A DNA stretch of 32,342 nucleotides, taken from positions 1-32,342 of the forward strand of contig JAADEY010000047.1 of assembly GCA_013153145.1 (NCBI GenBank). The letters are read 5' to 3'. The stretch's first letter is position 1. Every line of letters starts with the position of its first letter. A program made the translations under genes and the position numbers. Origin of the DNA: Thermoproteota archaeon. Lineage in GTDB: Archaea > Thermoproteota > Thermoprotei_A > Sulfolobales > Pyrodictiaceae. Under the pieces are notes generated by a model. That model saw nothing but the letters and a program-made list of their open reading frames with translations, did not search any database and was not told the origin of the DNA. Of this stretch, positions 25,424-32,342 are shown in pieces.

Positions 25424-26149
25424 CTATCCAGCCCTATCCCTCAGCATACTGATTACACGCGCCAGGCACCCGACATCACCAGGCGACGAGACCAGCACGG
25501 CGTCCAACAAGCCGTCAACTATGTCGGCTAGCTCCACCGCCTCCTCAGGCCCTAGCACGGGCTGGCCCTGGAGGAGCCTCCTAAGCCTTTCAAGTCCCTC
25601 GCCGCACCCAACTATTAGGTAGCCTACCAGCTTCTTGCCCTGCTCATGCGCCTCGCCCGCCGCAACCTCTAAGTCTTCCAGGCGGTTGACCCACCTCGTT
25701 ACAAGGAAGAAGTCGAAGGGGCCCCTCACCCTCCCAAGCACCTTCTCGCGGCCGTGCCGTAGGCTCAGCAGCGCCCCGACCCGTACGCCTCTAACCGTCT
25801 CCCTAACCAGCCTCGCAGCCTCCTCACTACTGGTGTTCACCGGCTCACCGTATAGCGGGGGATCGCCCCTCAACACGACGAGCTCCTCGACGCCGCATGC
25901 TCTTAGCCCCTTAGCTATCGAGATCACCGCGTTCAGGTTTACATCCAGTAGCCTGATGTGGGGTATTGTGCGGGCTCCAAGCCTCTCGTGTAATAGGCAT
26001 GCGATTATCGGTGCATACCCCCTCGGTGCTCCCAGGGGGGCCTCTGGTATGTCTAGTGCATTGGCGCCTGCCTCCAAGAGTGCGACCGCCCTCTTACCCA
26101 GCTTCTCCCATTTACTGCTAGGCTCCAGCTCTGCCCAGACCTCCATCAC
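25424..26149 (-). CDS. Methylenetetrahydrofolate reductase-like TIM-barrel protein
   Basis: The 241-residue protein has the layout of MetF-type barrels: AELEP at the N-terminus, ALDIPEAPLGAPRG, IPHIRLLDVNLNAV (a strand that binds substrate in this family), CGVEELVVLRGDPP (flavin/folate-side loop) and the later strands LVGYLIVG and DAVLVSS. It is shorter than bacterial MetF (~290), as with other archaeal members, which may use modified folates or pterins. Several residues that bind FAD in bacterial enzymes cannot be verified by eye, so activity is uncertain. ATG 26149 follows GAGGTGG by seven bases; ATG 26146 is also possible. It stands alone between convergent gatC and a divergent promoter. 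Confidence 0.75.
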   Translation of the reverse strand: MMEVWAELEPSSKWEKLGKRAVALLEAGANALDIPEAPLGAPRGYAPIIACLLHERLGARTIPHIRLLDVNLNAVISIAKGLRACGVEELVVLRGDPPLYGEPVNTSSEEAARLVRETVRGVRVGALLSLRHGREKVLGRVRGPFDFFLVTRWVNRLEDLEVAAGEAHEQGKKLVGYLIVGCGEGLERLRRLLQGQPVLGPEEAVELADIVDGLLDAVLVSSPGDVGCLARVISMLRDRAG

Positions 26150-26233
26150 TGTCCACCTCGTCTAATGCCCGGAGGGTATTGCCTAGGCATATAACTGTGA
26201 TCTTAGCTGTTCATTGCAACGATTAGAGTAATG

Positions 26234-26242
26234 AATATATAT
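26234..26242 (+). promoter_or_regulatory. Strong TATA box of the DUF2795-like gene
   Basis: AATATATAT, the most consensus-like TATA box seen in the window, lies 49 bases before the ATG. It would start transcription near 26264, giving a leader that contains AGGAGGTGAG. Confidence 0.65.
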
Positions 26243-26275
26243 CAGCGGTTTCGACAAGAAAGACACGGAGTTCTC

Positions 26276-26285
26276 AGGAGGTGAG
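26276..26285 (+). promoter_or_regulatory. Near-perfect Shine-Dalgarno sequence
   Basis: AGGAGGTGAG, complementary to the archaeal 16S rRNA 3' end, lies five bases before ATG 26291. With the strong TATA box, it points to high expression. Confidence 0.7.
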
Positions 26286-26290
26286 AAGAG

Positions 26291-26776
26291 ATGCCCTCGG
26301 CAAGGAGAGGCGTAAACTGGGCGGTAGAGGTCCTAAAGAGGCTGAAGGGAGTAGAGTTCCCGGTAAAGAAGGAGGAGCTCAAGGAGAGGCTTAAGGGACT
26401 CTACTGGGCAGGCATGCCGATAGAGAGGATACTAGACGAGGTAGAGAAGGAGGAGTTCAGGAGCCCCGCCGAGCTACTCCACGAGCTAAGCGAGGCCATA
26501 AGGAAGCTCGAGGAGAGGGGCGAGCTACCGATAACCGCCCGCCGCGGCATAAACTGGGCAGTCGAGGTACTGAAGAGGCTAAGGGGCGCAGAGTTCCCGC
26601 TGAAGAAGGAGGAGCTCGCCAAGAGGCTTGAGGGCCTCAAGTGGCATGGCCTCGACATAGAGGCTGTATTGAAGGAGGTCGAGAAGGAGGAGTTCCACAG
26701 CCCAGCTGAGGTACTCCACGAGCTGAGCGAGGCCATAAGGAAGCTGGAAGAGAAGGCGATGCTGCACACCGCCTAG
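26291..26776 (+). CDS. Tandem DUF2795-like domain protein
   Basis: The 161-residue protein is two copies of one ~75-residue domain (about residues 4-78 and 83-157), joined by a four-residue linker and about three-quarters identical by eye. Each copy begins ARRG(V/I)NWAVEVLKRL, continues with EFP-x-KKEEL and ends HELSEAIRKLEE. The pattern (helix, xEFPxxKEEL, helix, E/Y-x-SPAE, helix) resembles the small DUF2795 fold, whose function is unknown. It is highly charged and all-helical. A strong promoter and ribosome binding site suggest an abundant protein. A TTTTT run follows the stop. A nucleic-acid or chromatin-associated role is possible but not shown. Confidence 0.8.
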   Translation: MPSARRGVNWAVEVLKRLKGVEFPVKKEELKERLKGLYWAGMPIERILDEVEKEEFRSPAELLHELSEAIRKLEERGELPITARRGINWAVEVLKRLRGAEFPLKKEELAKRLEGLKWHGLDIEAVLKEVEKEEFHSPAEVLHELSEAIRKLEEKAMLHTA

Positions 26777-26789
26777 GCTCCTAAGCTAG

Positions 26790-26794
26790 TTTTT
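26790..26794 (+). terminator. T-run terminator after the DUF2795-like gene
   Basis: TTTTT lies 13 bases past the stop codon, in the usual archaeal terminator position. Confidence 0.45.
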
Positions 26795-26892
26795 ACCCTA
26801 ACCCTACTCATGGGATTGTCCTCCCGTCCCTGCAGGCCTGGGGGATTAATTATTACCCTTCCACTTCCTCGCCACAAGCAAGGGTAGGGGTA

Positions 26893-28395
26893 TTGGCTAG
26901 GGAAGCATTTTACATAACGACCCCCATCTACTATCCTAATGATAGGCCCCACATAGGCCATGCATACACCACTGTGCTTGCCGATGTGCTTGCAAGGTGG
27001 AATAGGCTGCTCGGGAAGGATGTATTCTTCCTTACAGGCACGGATGAGCATGGCTTGAAGCTGCAGCGCACTGCCGAGAAGCATGGTGTCAGCCCTAAGG
27101 AGTTCGTCGATAAGATGTCAGCTATCTTTAAGAGCTACTGGGAGAAGCTCCAGATAAGCTATAACAGGTTTATCAGGACGACTGACCCAGACCATGTCGA
27201 GACGGTGAAGCTTGCACTTAGCAAGATATACAGTAAGGGCTTGATATACAAGGGCGTGTATAAGGGCTGGTACTGTACGAGCTGCGAGAAGTTCTACAGT
27301 GAGGGCGAGTACATAGAGAAGGACGGGGTTAAGCTCTGCCCACTCCACCTCAAGCCCCTAGAATGGGTCGAGGAGGAGTCATACTTCCTCAAGCTCTCAG
27401 AGTACGAGGACACGGTCGTACGCGCTTTAGAGTCTGGGATCGTGTATCCCCCACAGTACGCCAGGGAGGTTCTTGGCAGGATAAGGAAGGAGGGGTTGAG
27501 GGACGTATCGATTACGAGGCCGAAGGAGAGGGTCTACTGGGGCATCGAGGCACCATGGGATAAGAGTCACACCATCTACGTCTGGGTTGACGCACTACTA
27601 AACTACCTTACAGCCATAGGCTATGGGAGGGATGAGGATAGGTTTAAGCGGTATTGGAGCGTCGTGCACCACGTGATAGGCAAGGATATACTATGGTTCC
27701 ATACAGCCCTATGGTTCGCCATACTCGCAATGCTCGAGCTCCCGCCGCCGAGGAGGCTGCTGGTGCACGGGTTTATACTATGCAGGGGCGTCAAGATGAG
27801 TAAGACTATAGGCAACATAGTCAGTATAGACGACCTCCTAGAGACGTATGGCTCGAGCGACGCTGTCCGCTACCTCCTGGCCAGGTTCTCCACCTTCGAG
27901 AAGGATATGGACTACGACCCGGACTTGTTCCGCAACGCTTACAACGCCGAGCTTGCAGACACCTACGGCAACCTCGTGAGGAGGGTTGGTGTCCTCGTTA
28001 GGAGGAAGCTGGGGGGAGTCCTACGGCGCCGCGAGGTCGACGAGGAGCTTGCCAGGGTCGCTGACGAGGTTAAGCATGACACCATGAAGCTTATGGATAG
28101 GTATAGGGTGAGCGAGGCGCTTGTAAGGATATTCGACCTGCTCCGCGAGGCTAACGCGTACCTTAACCGGAAGGAGCCGTGGAGGGCTGAGGACCCGGAG
28201 CCCATACTCTATAACGCCATGGAGGCTGTGAGGGTTGCAACGAACATGCTTGCCGCATTTATGCCGTCAACCGCTGCAAGGCTCGCGGATGTGTATGGGT
28301 TCAGGCTGCTGGGACTTGAGGAGCTCGTCTTCGGCTCCTGGGAGTCATATAGGGTTAAGGAGGCCCCGATACTCTTCAAGAAGCTGAGGGCCTAG
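26893..28395 (+). CDS. metG: Methionyl-tRNA synthetase, bacterial-type
   Basis: The enzyme charges tRNA-Met with methionine. The 500-residue class I synthetase has the nucleotide-binding signature PHIGHAY (HIGH, near residue 20), the FLTGTDEHG block, a single zinc knuckle starting with Cys128 and Cys131 (CTSCEKFYSEGE, then LCPLHLKP), and KMSKTIGN (near residue 301). These blocks match the bacterial one-knuckle group (Thermus/Thermotoga-like), not the common archaeal type with its ANGPxHLGH-like start and longer zinc insert. There is no C-terminal tRNA-binding or dimerisation domain. The start is TTG 26893 with GTAGGGG just upstream and a TTAATTATTA element at ~26845. The last four bases overlap the convergent epimerase gene. 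Confidence 0.95.
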   Translation: MAREAFYITTPIYYPNDRPHIGHAYTTVLADVLARWNRLLGKDVFFLTGTDEHGLKLQRTAEKHGVSPKEFVDKMSAIFKSYWEKLQISYNRFIRTTDPDHVETVKLALSKIYSKGLIYKGVYKGWYCTSCEKFYSEGEYIEKDGVKLCPLHLKPLEWVEEESYFLKLSEYEDTVVRALESGIVYPPQYAREVLGRIRKEGLRDVSITRPKERVYWGIEAPWDKSHTIYVWVDALLNYLTAIGYGRDEDRFKRYWSVVHHVIGKDILWFHTALWFAILAMLELPPPRRLLVHGFILCRGVKMSKTIGNIVSIDDLLETYGSSDAVRYLLARFSTFEKDMDYDPDLFRNAYNAELADTYGNLVRRVGVLVRRKLGGVLRRREVDEELARVADEVKHDTMKLMDRYRVSEALVRIFDLLREANAYLNRKEPWRAEDPEPILYNAMEAVRVATNMLAAFMPSTAARLADVYGFRLLGLEELVFGSWESYRVKEAPILFKKLRA

Positions 28396-29477
28396 GGGGT
28401 TTTGAGCGGCCTGGCCCCAATACCCTTCCTCCCGCCTCCCGGCAGCCTGAGTAGTCCTCCCTCCCCATACTCTACCCCGCCCTCGACCGGCTCCTCGGCT
28501 AGGAATAGGGGGCTGTCCAGGTCGATGAACCTGGCTGCTTCGGATACGTAGGCCAGCATGGCTGCCGGCGTTATCCCGAGCCTCGTTTCAACCATGCAGC
28601 CCAGCATGGCGTCGATGCCCAGTCTCTCGAGCACCCTTAGTGCTGTCGCCGCCTGCAATGGGCCCCCTATCTTCATCAACTTTATGTTGATTACGTCTAC
28701 TACTCCGCGGGCGGCGAGGCTTACAACCTCCCGCAGCGACTTCGCAGACTCGTCCGCGGCTACCGGTATCCTTGAGTGCCTGGAGACCTCTTCGAGGCAG
28801 TCTATGCACCAGTAGGGGGTTGGCTGCTCGACGAGCTCTACGTCGTACTCCTCGAGCCGTGAAACAGCCTTTACAGCCTCACGCCTGCTCCACGCCTGGT
28901 TCGCATCGACCCGGAGCCTAATGGAGCTCCCGACAGCCTCGCGGACGGCCTCGACACGCCTTATATCCTCCTCGACGGGGCCGCCGAGCTTAAGCTTCAA
29001 CACCCTAAACCCCTTCTCGACAACGCGGCGGGCCTCCTCAGCCATCTCCGACGGTGATGCAAGGCTTATCGTGTAGTCGGTGTAGACCCTTGAACGCATG
29101 GGGCCGCCGAGGTACTCTGCCAGGCTCAGCCCCAGGCTCTTCGAGGCTGCATCTAGGACGGCCATCTCGAGGCCTGCACGCGCCGCCGAGAACCCCTCAA
29201 CGCCATGTATCTTCGCAAGTATTTTCGACAACTCCGAGACCGGGTCAAGCCCCTTAAGGCTATTAGCCACGAGGCCTACATAGCTCAGCACAGAGTCTAT
29301 AGTCTCGCCCGTTACATGAAGGCTTGGACACGCCTCACCATACCCCTCAACGCCATCATCCAGCCTAACCCTGACAAACACTGTATCAGCGTAGGCAGTC
29401 TCAGCGTATGATATGCGGAAAACCGAGCGCAAAGGCACACGGACGCGCCATGCATCAATCCCAGCTATGCGGGGCAA
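28392..29477 (-). CDS. Enolase-superfamily dipeptide epimerase-like protein
   Basis: The 361-residue muconate-lactonising subgroup protein has the two general-base lysine sites, KLKLG (K161/K163) and KLMKIGG (266-272). Metal ligands are at D191 (VDANQAW), E217 (VEQP) and D242 (AADES). The DLD at 319-321 (FIDLDSPLFL) is the motif that in L-Ala-D/L-Glu epimerases holds the amino end of a dipeptide, so a dipeptide epimerase is more likely than a cycloisomerase or o-succinylbenzoate synthase. The real dipeptide in an archaeon without murein is unknown. The start is TTG 29477, after GGGGTGTC. It converges on metG with a four-base overlap. Confidence 0.85.
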   Translation of the reverse strand: MPRIAGIDAWRVRVPLRSVFRISYAETAYADTVFVRVRLDDGVEGYGEACPSLHVTGETIDSVLSYVGLVANSLKGLDPVSELSKILAKIHGVEGFSAARAGLEMAVLDAASKSLGLSLAEYLGGPMRSRVYTDYTISLASPSEMAEEARRVVEKGFRVLKLKLGGPVEEDIRRVEAVREAVGSSIRLRVDANQAWSRREAVKAVSRLEEYDVELVEQPTPYWCIDCLEEVSRHSRIPVAADESAKSLREVVSLAARGVVDVINIKLMKIGGPLQAATALRVLERLGIDAMLGCMVETRLGITPAAMLAYVSEAARFIDLDSPLFLAEEPVEGGVEYGEGGLLRLPGGGRKGIGARPLKTP

Positions 29478-29674
29478 GGAGACACCCCAGGAAGTGCTAC
29501 GCCGGGTTGATTAGGAATAAGACTGCATCCCCCATACAGGGAGGGCTGAGGAGGGGATCACGAGCGGACCAGGGATGGGATGAAGAGATCCTACCAGGCC
29601 GACCAACCCTCCTCGGCGGGTTGCGGTGAAATACCTCTGCACCTCTCCATTCTCCACCCGTGGTGCATGTGGCT

Positions 29675-30025
29675 ATGGCCGGGGAGGATGTTGTTGAGAA
29701 GGTGAGGAGGTTCCTTAAGGAGTTTAGGAGGATTGAGCCTGAGGCGGGGAAGGCTTTCCTACAGCTCGTTAGGGCCACTGGCTCGCTCAGCATAGGTGCT
29801 AAGACCGCTGAGCTGGTCGCTCTAGGTATAGCTATAGCTGCTGGCTGTGAGTATTGTGTGCGTGTGCATGCTAGGAGGGCTCTTGAGGAGGGTGCCTCGT
29901 GTAGGGAGTTGTTCGATGTCGCAGCTGTCGCGATACTGATGCGGGGAGGGCCGGCACTGCAACTTGCGTCTCTCCTGCTCGACTTCTGCGGGGAGGAGGG
30001 GCAAGCCGTTAATACTGGCCAGTAG
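29675..30025 (+). CDS. Carboxymuconolactone decarboxylase/AhpD-like protein
   Basis: The ~116-residue helical protein has the AhpD-type redox motif CEYCVRVH, in which two Cys and the following His form a thiol relay, and a preceding GAKTAELVALGIAIA helix. Members reduce peroxiredoxins or lipoyl groups, or have lost the activity. The frame opens with GTG 29660 and 29663; ATG 29675 is used because it gives the compact family N-terminus. A TATA-like AAATAC lies near 29631, so a leaderless start at 29660 cannot be excluded. It sits 69 bases before a ferredoxin gene on the same strand, which would suit an electron-transfer role; this is inference. Codons are richer in T than in neighbouring genes. 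Confidence 0.85.
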   Translation: MAGEDVVEKVRRFLKEFRRIEPEAGKAFLQLVRATGSLSIGAKTAELVALGIAIAAGCEYCVRVHARRALEEGASCRELFDVAAVAILMRGGPALQLASLLLDFCGEEGQAVNTGQ

Positions 30026-30094
30026 CGACTGTATCGGCGGTGAAGTATCTTAGGCTCCGAAGCACCAGTAATTGGTAAGGATATACTCGGGCGC

Positions 30095-30439
30095 GTGATA
30101 AGAGACTACTCCAAGACAAAGTGGTGGGGCATCGATAGGAGGAAGATACACTGGTACCCAATCATAGACTACGAGAGGTGCGTCGGCTGCGGGATATGCT
30201 TCCTCACATGCAGCGGCAGGGTCGTATACGACTGGGACTTCGAGAGGATGAAGCCCATAGTCGCAAGGCCCTACAACTGCATGGTCGGCTGTGACACATG
30301 TGCAAAGATGTGCCCGAGGGACGCCATACTATTCCCGCCGCTCGGGAGGCTGAGGAGGTGGAGGGATGAGGCGAAGGCGATAGTGAAGGCCAGGAAGAAG
30401 ATCGAGGAGCTGAAGAAAAAGCTCACCTCCTCTCAATAA
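30095..30439 (+). CDS. Two-cluster 4Fe-4S ferredoxin-like protein
   Basis: The 114-residue protein has two cysteine sets: C29, C32, C35, C39 (CVGCGICFLTC) and C62, C66, C69, C73 (CMVGCDTCAKMCP). The first is a standard CxxCxxCxxxC; the second has an extra residue between its first two Cys (CxxxCxxCxxxCP). The N-terminus (WWGIDRRKIHWYPIIDYERC) is long, and the C-terminus is a Lys/Arg-rich helix (KAIVKARKKIEELKKKL) that may dock to a partner. It is probably an electron carrier for an oxidoreductase; the partner is unknown. The start is GTG 30095. Its last 17 bases overlap the convergent gene. Confidence 0.9.
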   Translation: MIRDYSKTKWWGIDRRKIHWYPIIDYERCVGCGICFLTCSGRVVYDWDFERMKPIVARPYNCMVGCDTCAKMCPRDAILFPPLGRLRRWRDEAKAIVKARKKIEELKKKLTSSQ

Positions 30440-30977
30440 CAACTACATAGCCTTTTTCATCCACCCTGTCTATATATACGACATAGCAGTCCTCAGGGCA
30501 ATGTAGAAGCCTCTCATGATTAGCACTCATCAATGCATGTGCTTCAACTCCAAGGGCCCGTAGTATGCCGACTACAATACCCGCCCGCACAGCAGTCAAC
30601 AGCTTCGACTCATAGGCGGCCGAGGCCGGCATTGTGACCCTTACCACTATCTTCTTGTCGCTTGACTCGAGGAGGGAGAGGCGCGCCATCCCCTTCAACT
30701 GGGCAGCTACACAGTTATGGCACTTGACATAGGCCTCCATCTTCTCATGCAATGATGACCCGGTATCTGTCTCCATACCCCCTAGCATACAACACTCCTT
30801 AACGAGGTCCGGGAAGGAGTCCTTCACGGCCCTGGCGGCTATCTCGACCGCATCTATGAAGCCCGCTGAGCCGACGACCTTGTATATTGTGCTGGGCATC
30901 TCGCGGAAGAAGGCGTTGTGGAATAGCCTCCGGTACGTGTCGGCAAGGAGCTCCCACTTCAGTTCGACTTTGTCCAT
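30423..30977 (-). CDS. Hypothetical cysteine-containing protein
   Basis: I do not recognise this 184-residue protein. It is helical in the first half and strand-helix-strand in the second. Possible metal or redox sites are ECC (around residue 62), KCHNC (CxxC, around residues 84-88) and the HCPEDC near the C-terminus. The N-terminus has no signal peptide. ATG 30977 follows AAGGAGCAGGAG, a good ribosome binding site. It converges on the ferredoxin gene with a 17-base overlap, and it follows the V4R-like gene on the same strand after 142 bases. A distant link to V4R-like sensor domains is possible, but I cannot support it by motif. Confidence 0.65.
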   Translation of the reverse strand: MDKVELKWELLADTYRRLFHNAFFREMPSTIYKVVGSAGFIDAVEIAARAVKDSFPDLVKECCMLGGMETDTGSSLHEKMEAYVKCHNCVAAQLKGMARLSLLESSDKKIVVRVTMPASAAYESKLLTAVRAGIVVGILRALGVEAHALMSANHERLLHCPEDCYVVYIDRVDEKGYVVVIERR

Positions 30978-31119
30978 GGCTCCTGCTCCTTATAGGATGC
31001 TTAGCCAATATTGCAGCCATATTAGTGTATCCGTACTCAAACTATACTCAATCTCCACAAGAAAAAACCGGTATACACTCTATACCACTACCCAGCCGAG
31101 CCGAATAGGAAAGAGAGCT

Positions 31120-31560
31120 CTATAGTTTCACCGATAACCTAAACCGACACTTCTCGCCAACACCCCACTTGATGTGCTTATTCACGCTGTGAGGCGGTAT
31201 ACGCACACCATAGTAGCTGCTCAACACTCCTAGGAGGAGGCCTGGGACGGGGCAGGCGGTCCCCTTTATCTCGTAGCCGCCGACACGCTTCGGACACACA
31301 TTACAACCCTCAACAACAACCTCGATTACATCACCATCCCTGGTAACGGTGAAGCGATCAGCCAGGCCAAGCATGTCAGCAGCCTTACGCAACGCATCCT
31401 CCGGGCTAGCAGCGTCCCTTACCAGGCTGCCTACCTCCCTTCCGGCATGATACGCTATGACGTTCATCAACGGCTGCGCGCAGCCAACAACCCTGTATAC
31501 GCCATAAGCAATGCCTATCATTAACGCGGAGACGACCGGGTTCTTGACCTGCTTCTTCAT
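31120..31560 (-). CDS. V4R-like cysteine-motif protein
   Basis: The 146-residue protein resembles the 4-vinyl-reductase (V4R) small-molecule-binding fold. It has a YHAGREVG helix (near residue 40), a long alpha segment to LGLADRF, and then EVVVEGCNVCP (CxxC), GTACPVPGLLLGVLSSYYG and a final GEKCRFRL. That order of Cys-bearing strands and a Gly-rich helix is typical of V4R proteins, which bind small ligands or metals and often act as sensors. The match is by pattern only. The first 25 residues are hydrophobic but short for a membrane anchor. ATG 31560 follows GAGGG. The minus-strand TATA-like CAAATATTAG near 31610 could be its promoter. Confidence 0.6.
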   Translation of the reverse strand: MKKQVKNPVVSALMIGIAYGVYRVVGCAQPLMNVIAYHAGREVGSLVRDAASPEDALRKAADMLGLADRFTVTRDGDVIEVVVEGCNVCPKRVGGYEIKGTACPVPGLLLGVLSSYYGVRIPPHSVNKHIKWGVGEKCRFRLSVKL

Positions 31561-31593
31561 GGAAGCCCTCTGCCTACGGACTAGTTGGGCTTG

Positions 31594-31598
31594 AAAAA
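31594..31598 (-). terminator. Possible T-run terminator of the aIF5A gene
   Basis: The minus strand has TTTTT about 53 bases beyond the aIF5A stop and just upstream of the next gene. It is weak evidence. Confidence 0.3.
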
Positions 31599-31650
31599 TA
31601 GTTTCTCAACTAATATTTGGTGCGGGGTTACCTCTGAGGGGCTGACTCCT

Positions 31651-32067
31651 TCAGTAGTTCCTTGGGGGCCTAACCTTCATTATCATTCTCCTGCCCATGA
31701 CGTTCCAGTACTCGACCTCAACGCCGGGCTCGATCTTGGATGCCAGGTTAGGATCCTTAGGCTTCTCGACCTCGAACGTCTCGAACGTCTCCATATCCAT
31801 TATCTGCAGCGTGTCGCCGGTCACAGCCAGTACCTGGCCTATACGCTTCTCTATTATTGGTACCTCGACGCGTGTATCGACCGGGGCTACTAGCGTCCTC
31901 TTCGAGCCAGTGAACAAGCCTATAGCTACTACATGCGCCTTAGCACTGCCATGCTTGCCCGTCTTAGCCTTACTTATCTCCACAATCCTGCAAGGCTCCC
32001 CATTAATCACTATATAGCTCCCAACCTTCAAGTCACCCAGGGTCGCATAGGTCACGCTCACAGCCAC
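31651..32067 (-). CDS. eif5A: Translation initiation factor aIF5A (hypusine/deoxyhypusine-type)
   Basis: aIF5A binds the ribosomal E site and helps elongation through difficult peptides such as polyproline. The 138-residue protein has the modification loop KTGKHGSAK (around residues 35-43), whose central Lys is changed to deoxyhypusine or hypusine. The flanking SH3-like domain ([21 protein letters not shown]) and the C-terminal OB-fold ([17 protein letters not shown]) are also present. Length and domain order are typical. The start is GTG 32067; the next GTG codons at 32061 and 32055 are close alternatives. TATA-like TTTTATTTGG at 32103-32112 (minus) gives a short leader. The gene is divergent from tRNA-Asp. 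Confidence 0.96.
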   Translation of the reverse strand: MAVSVTYATLGDLKVGSYIVINGEPCRIVEISKAKTGKHGSAKAHVVAIGLFTGSKRTLVAPVDTRVEVPIIEKRIGQVLAVTGDTLQIMDMETFETFEVEKPKDPNLASKIEPGVEVEYWNVMGRRMIMKVRPPRNY

Positions 32068-32136
32068 ACACCCCAGGACATTGAGGCTGGAGCCACTCCT
32101 CCAAATAAAATCAACCCTCCCGCAACAGAGTCACGC

Positions 32137-32142
32137 ATATAA
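32137..32142 (+). promoter_or_regulatory. TATA box of tRNA-Asp
   Basis: ATATAA lies about 30 bases before the tRNA 5' end, the expected distance for an archaeal tRNA promoter. Read on the minus strand, the element (CTTATATG) could also serve the aIF5A gene. Confidence 0.6.
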
Positions 32143-32170
32143 GCCCCTACTAGACATGCGGAGGCATGGT

Positions 32171-32248
32171 GCCGCGGTAGTATAGCCTGGCCTAGTATGC
32201 GGGCCTGTCAAGCCCGTGACCCGGGTTCAAATCCCGGCCGCGGCGCCA
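32171..32248 (+). tRNA. tRNA-Asp (GUC), CCA encoded
   Basis: The cloverleaf has acceptor stem GCCGCGG/CCGCGGC, D-arm GTAT/GTAT with G-T pairs, anticodon stem CGGGC/GCCCG with loop CTGTCAA (anticodon GUC), and T-arm CCGGG/CCCGG with loop TTCAAAT. Discriminator base G73 at 32245, as expected for Asp, is followed by an encoded CCA (32246-32248). There is no intron. Confidence 0.96.
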
Positions 32249-32342
32249 CCCCCTCCAAACACATGCCTACAGCAAAGTTGTACCCGGCTCCCAAGCAGGG
32301 GAAGCTCTCAGTAACGATATGTCTAACTGGCTTCTCATGTTC

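Noticed and set aside
29478-29674. Possible small gene or C/D box RNA in the gap before the AhpD-like gene
   Set aside because: No frame with a ribosome binding site and no paired C (RUGAUGA) and D (CUGA) boxes at suitable spacing were found; only a weak TATA-like element is visible.
1-32342. CRISPR array, insertion sequence, integrase or phage genes
   Set aside because: No regularly spaced repeats, transposase-like frames or terminal inverted repeats were seen by eye; the gene content is core metabolism and translation.

Overview
The window looks like a chromosomal segment of a hyperthermophilic crenarchaeon (Thermoproteota). Desulfurococcales, and perhaps a Pyrodictiaceae-type genome, is my best guess, but that is an inference. 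The reasons are TATA-box promoters a short distance before start codons, frequent GTG/TTG starts, archaeal aIF5A and S-adenosylhomocysteine hydrolase, a LysW carrier-protein amino acid pathway, AGG/AUA-rich codon use, very tight gene packing and GC-rich tRNAs.

Layout. (1) 1-3338: the 3' end of a membrane glycosyltransferase running into a CAU-anticodon tRNA on the other strand, a ribbon-helix-helix/coiled-coil protein, a small PsiE-like membrane protein and ahcY. (2) 3477-9565: a large cysteine-rich protein of unknown function whose 3' end overlaps pncB (nicotinate phosphoribosyltransferase), then a YjbQ-family protein, a BtpA-family protein, a GC-rich stretch that folds into hairpins (candidate non-coding RNA), and an unrecognised alpha-helical protein. 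(3) 9776-25418: an MBL-fold nuclease-like protein, then the centrepiece, two divergent operons for lysine and arginine. Leftward run a COG2150-like ACT-domain gene, lysW, lysX, lysJ and lysK. Rightward run argG, argH, carA, carB, argX, argC/lysY, argB/lysZ, a LysM-like Lrp regulator and gatC, mostly overlapping or within a few bases of each other. (4) 25424-29477: a MetF-like TIM-barrel protein, a tandemly duplicated DUF2795-like protein behind a very strong promoter and ribosome binding site, a bacterial-type methionyl-tRNA synthetase and a dipeptide-epimerase-like enolase-superfamily enzyme. (5) 29675-32248: an AhpD-like protein, a two-cluster ferredoxin, two cysteine-containing small proteins (one V4R-like), aIF5A and tRNA-Asp.

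How the genes work together. LysW carries the growing amino acid on its C-terminal Glu. Two paralogous ATP-grasp ligases load it: LysX (2-aminoadipate, towards lysine) and ArgX (glutamate, towards ornithine). One set of shared enzymes (ArgB/LysZ, ArgC/LysY, LysJ, LysK) then processes both intermediates. CarAB supplies carbamoyl phosphate, and ArgG/ArgH convert citrulline to arginine. Ornithine carbamoyltransferase and the aminoadipate-forming enzymes are not in the window. The 90-base divergent promoter between the two operons contains a repeated GAAACAC motif placed just downstream of each TATA box, a good candidate operator.

No CRISPR array, insertion sequence, rRNA or integrase was seen. 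No stretch longer than 300 bases lacks a gene. The longest gap, 8299-8554, holds the candidate RNA.
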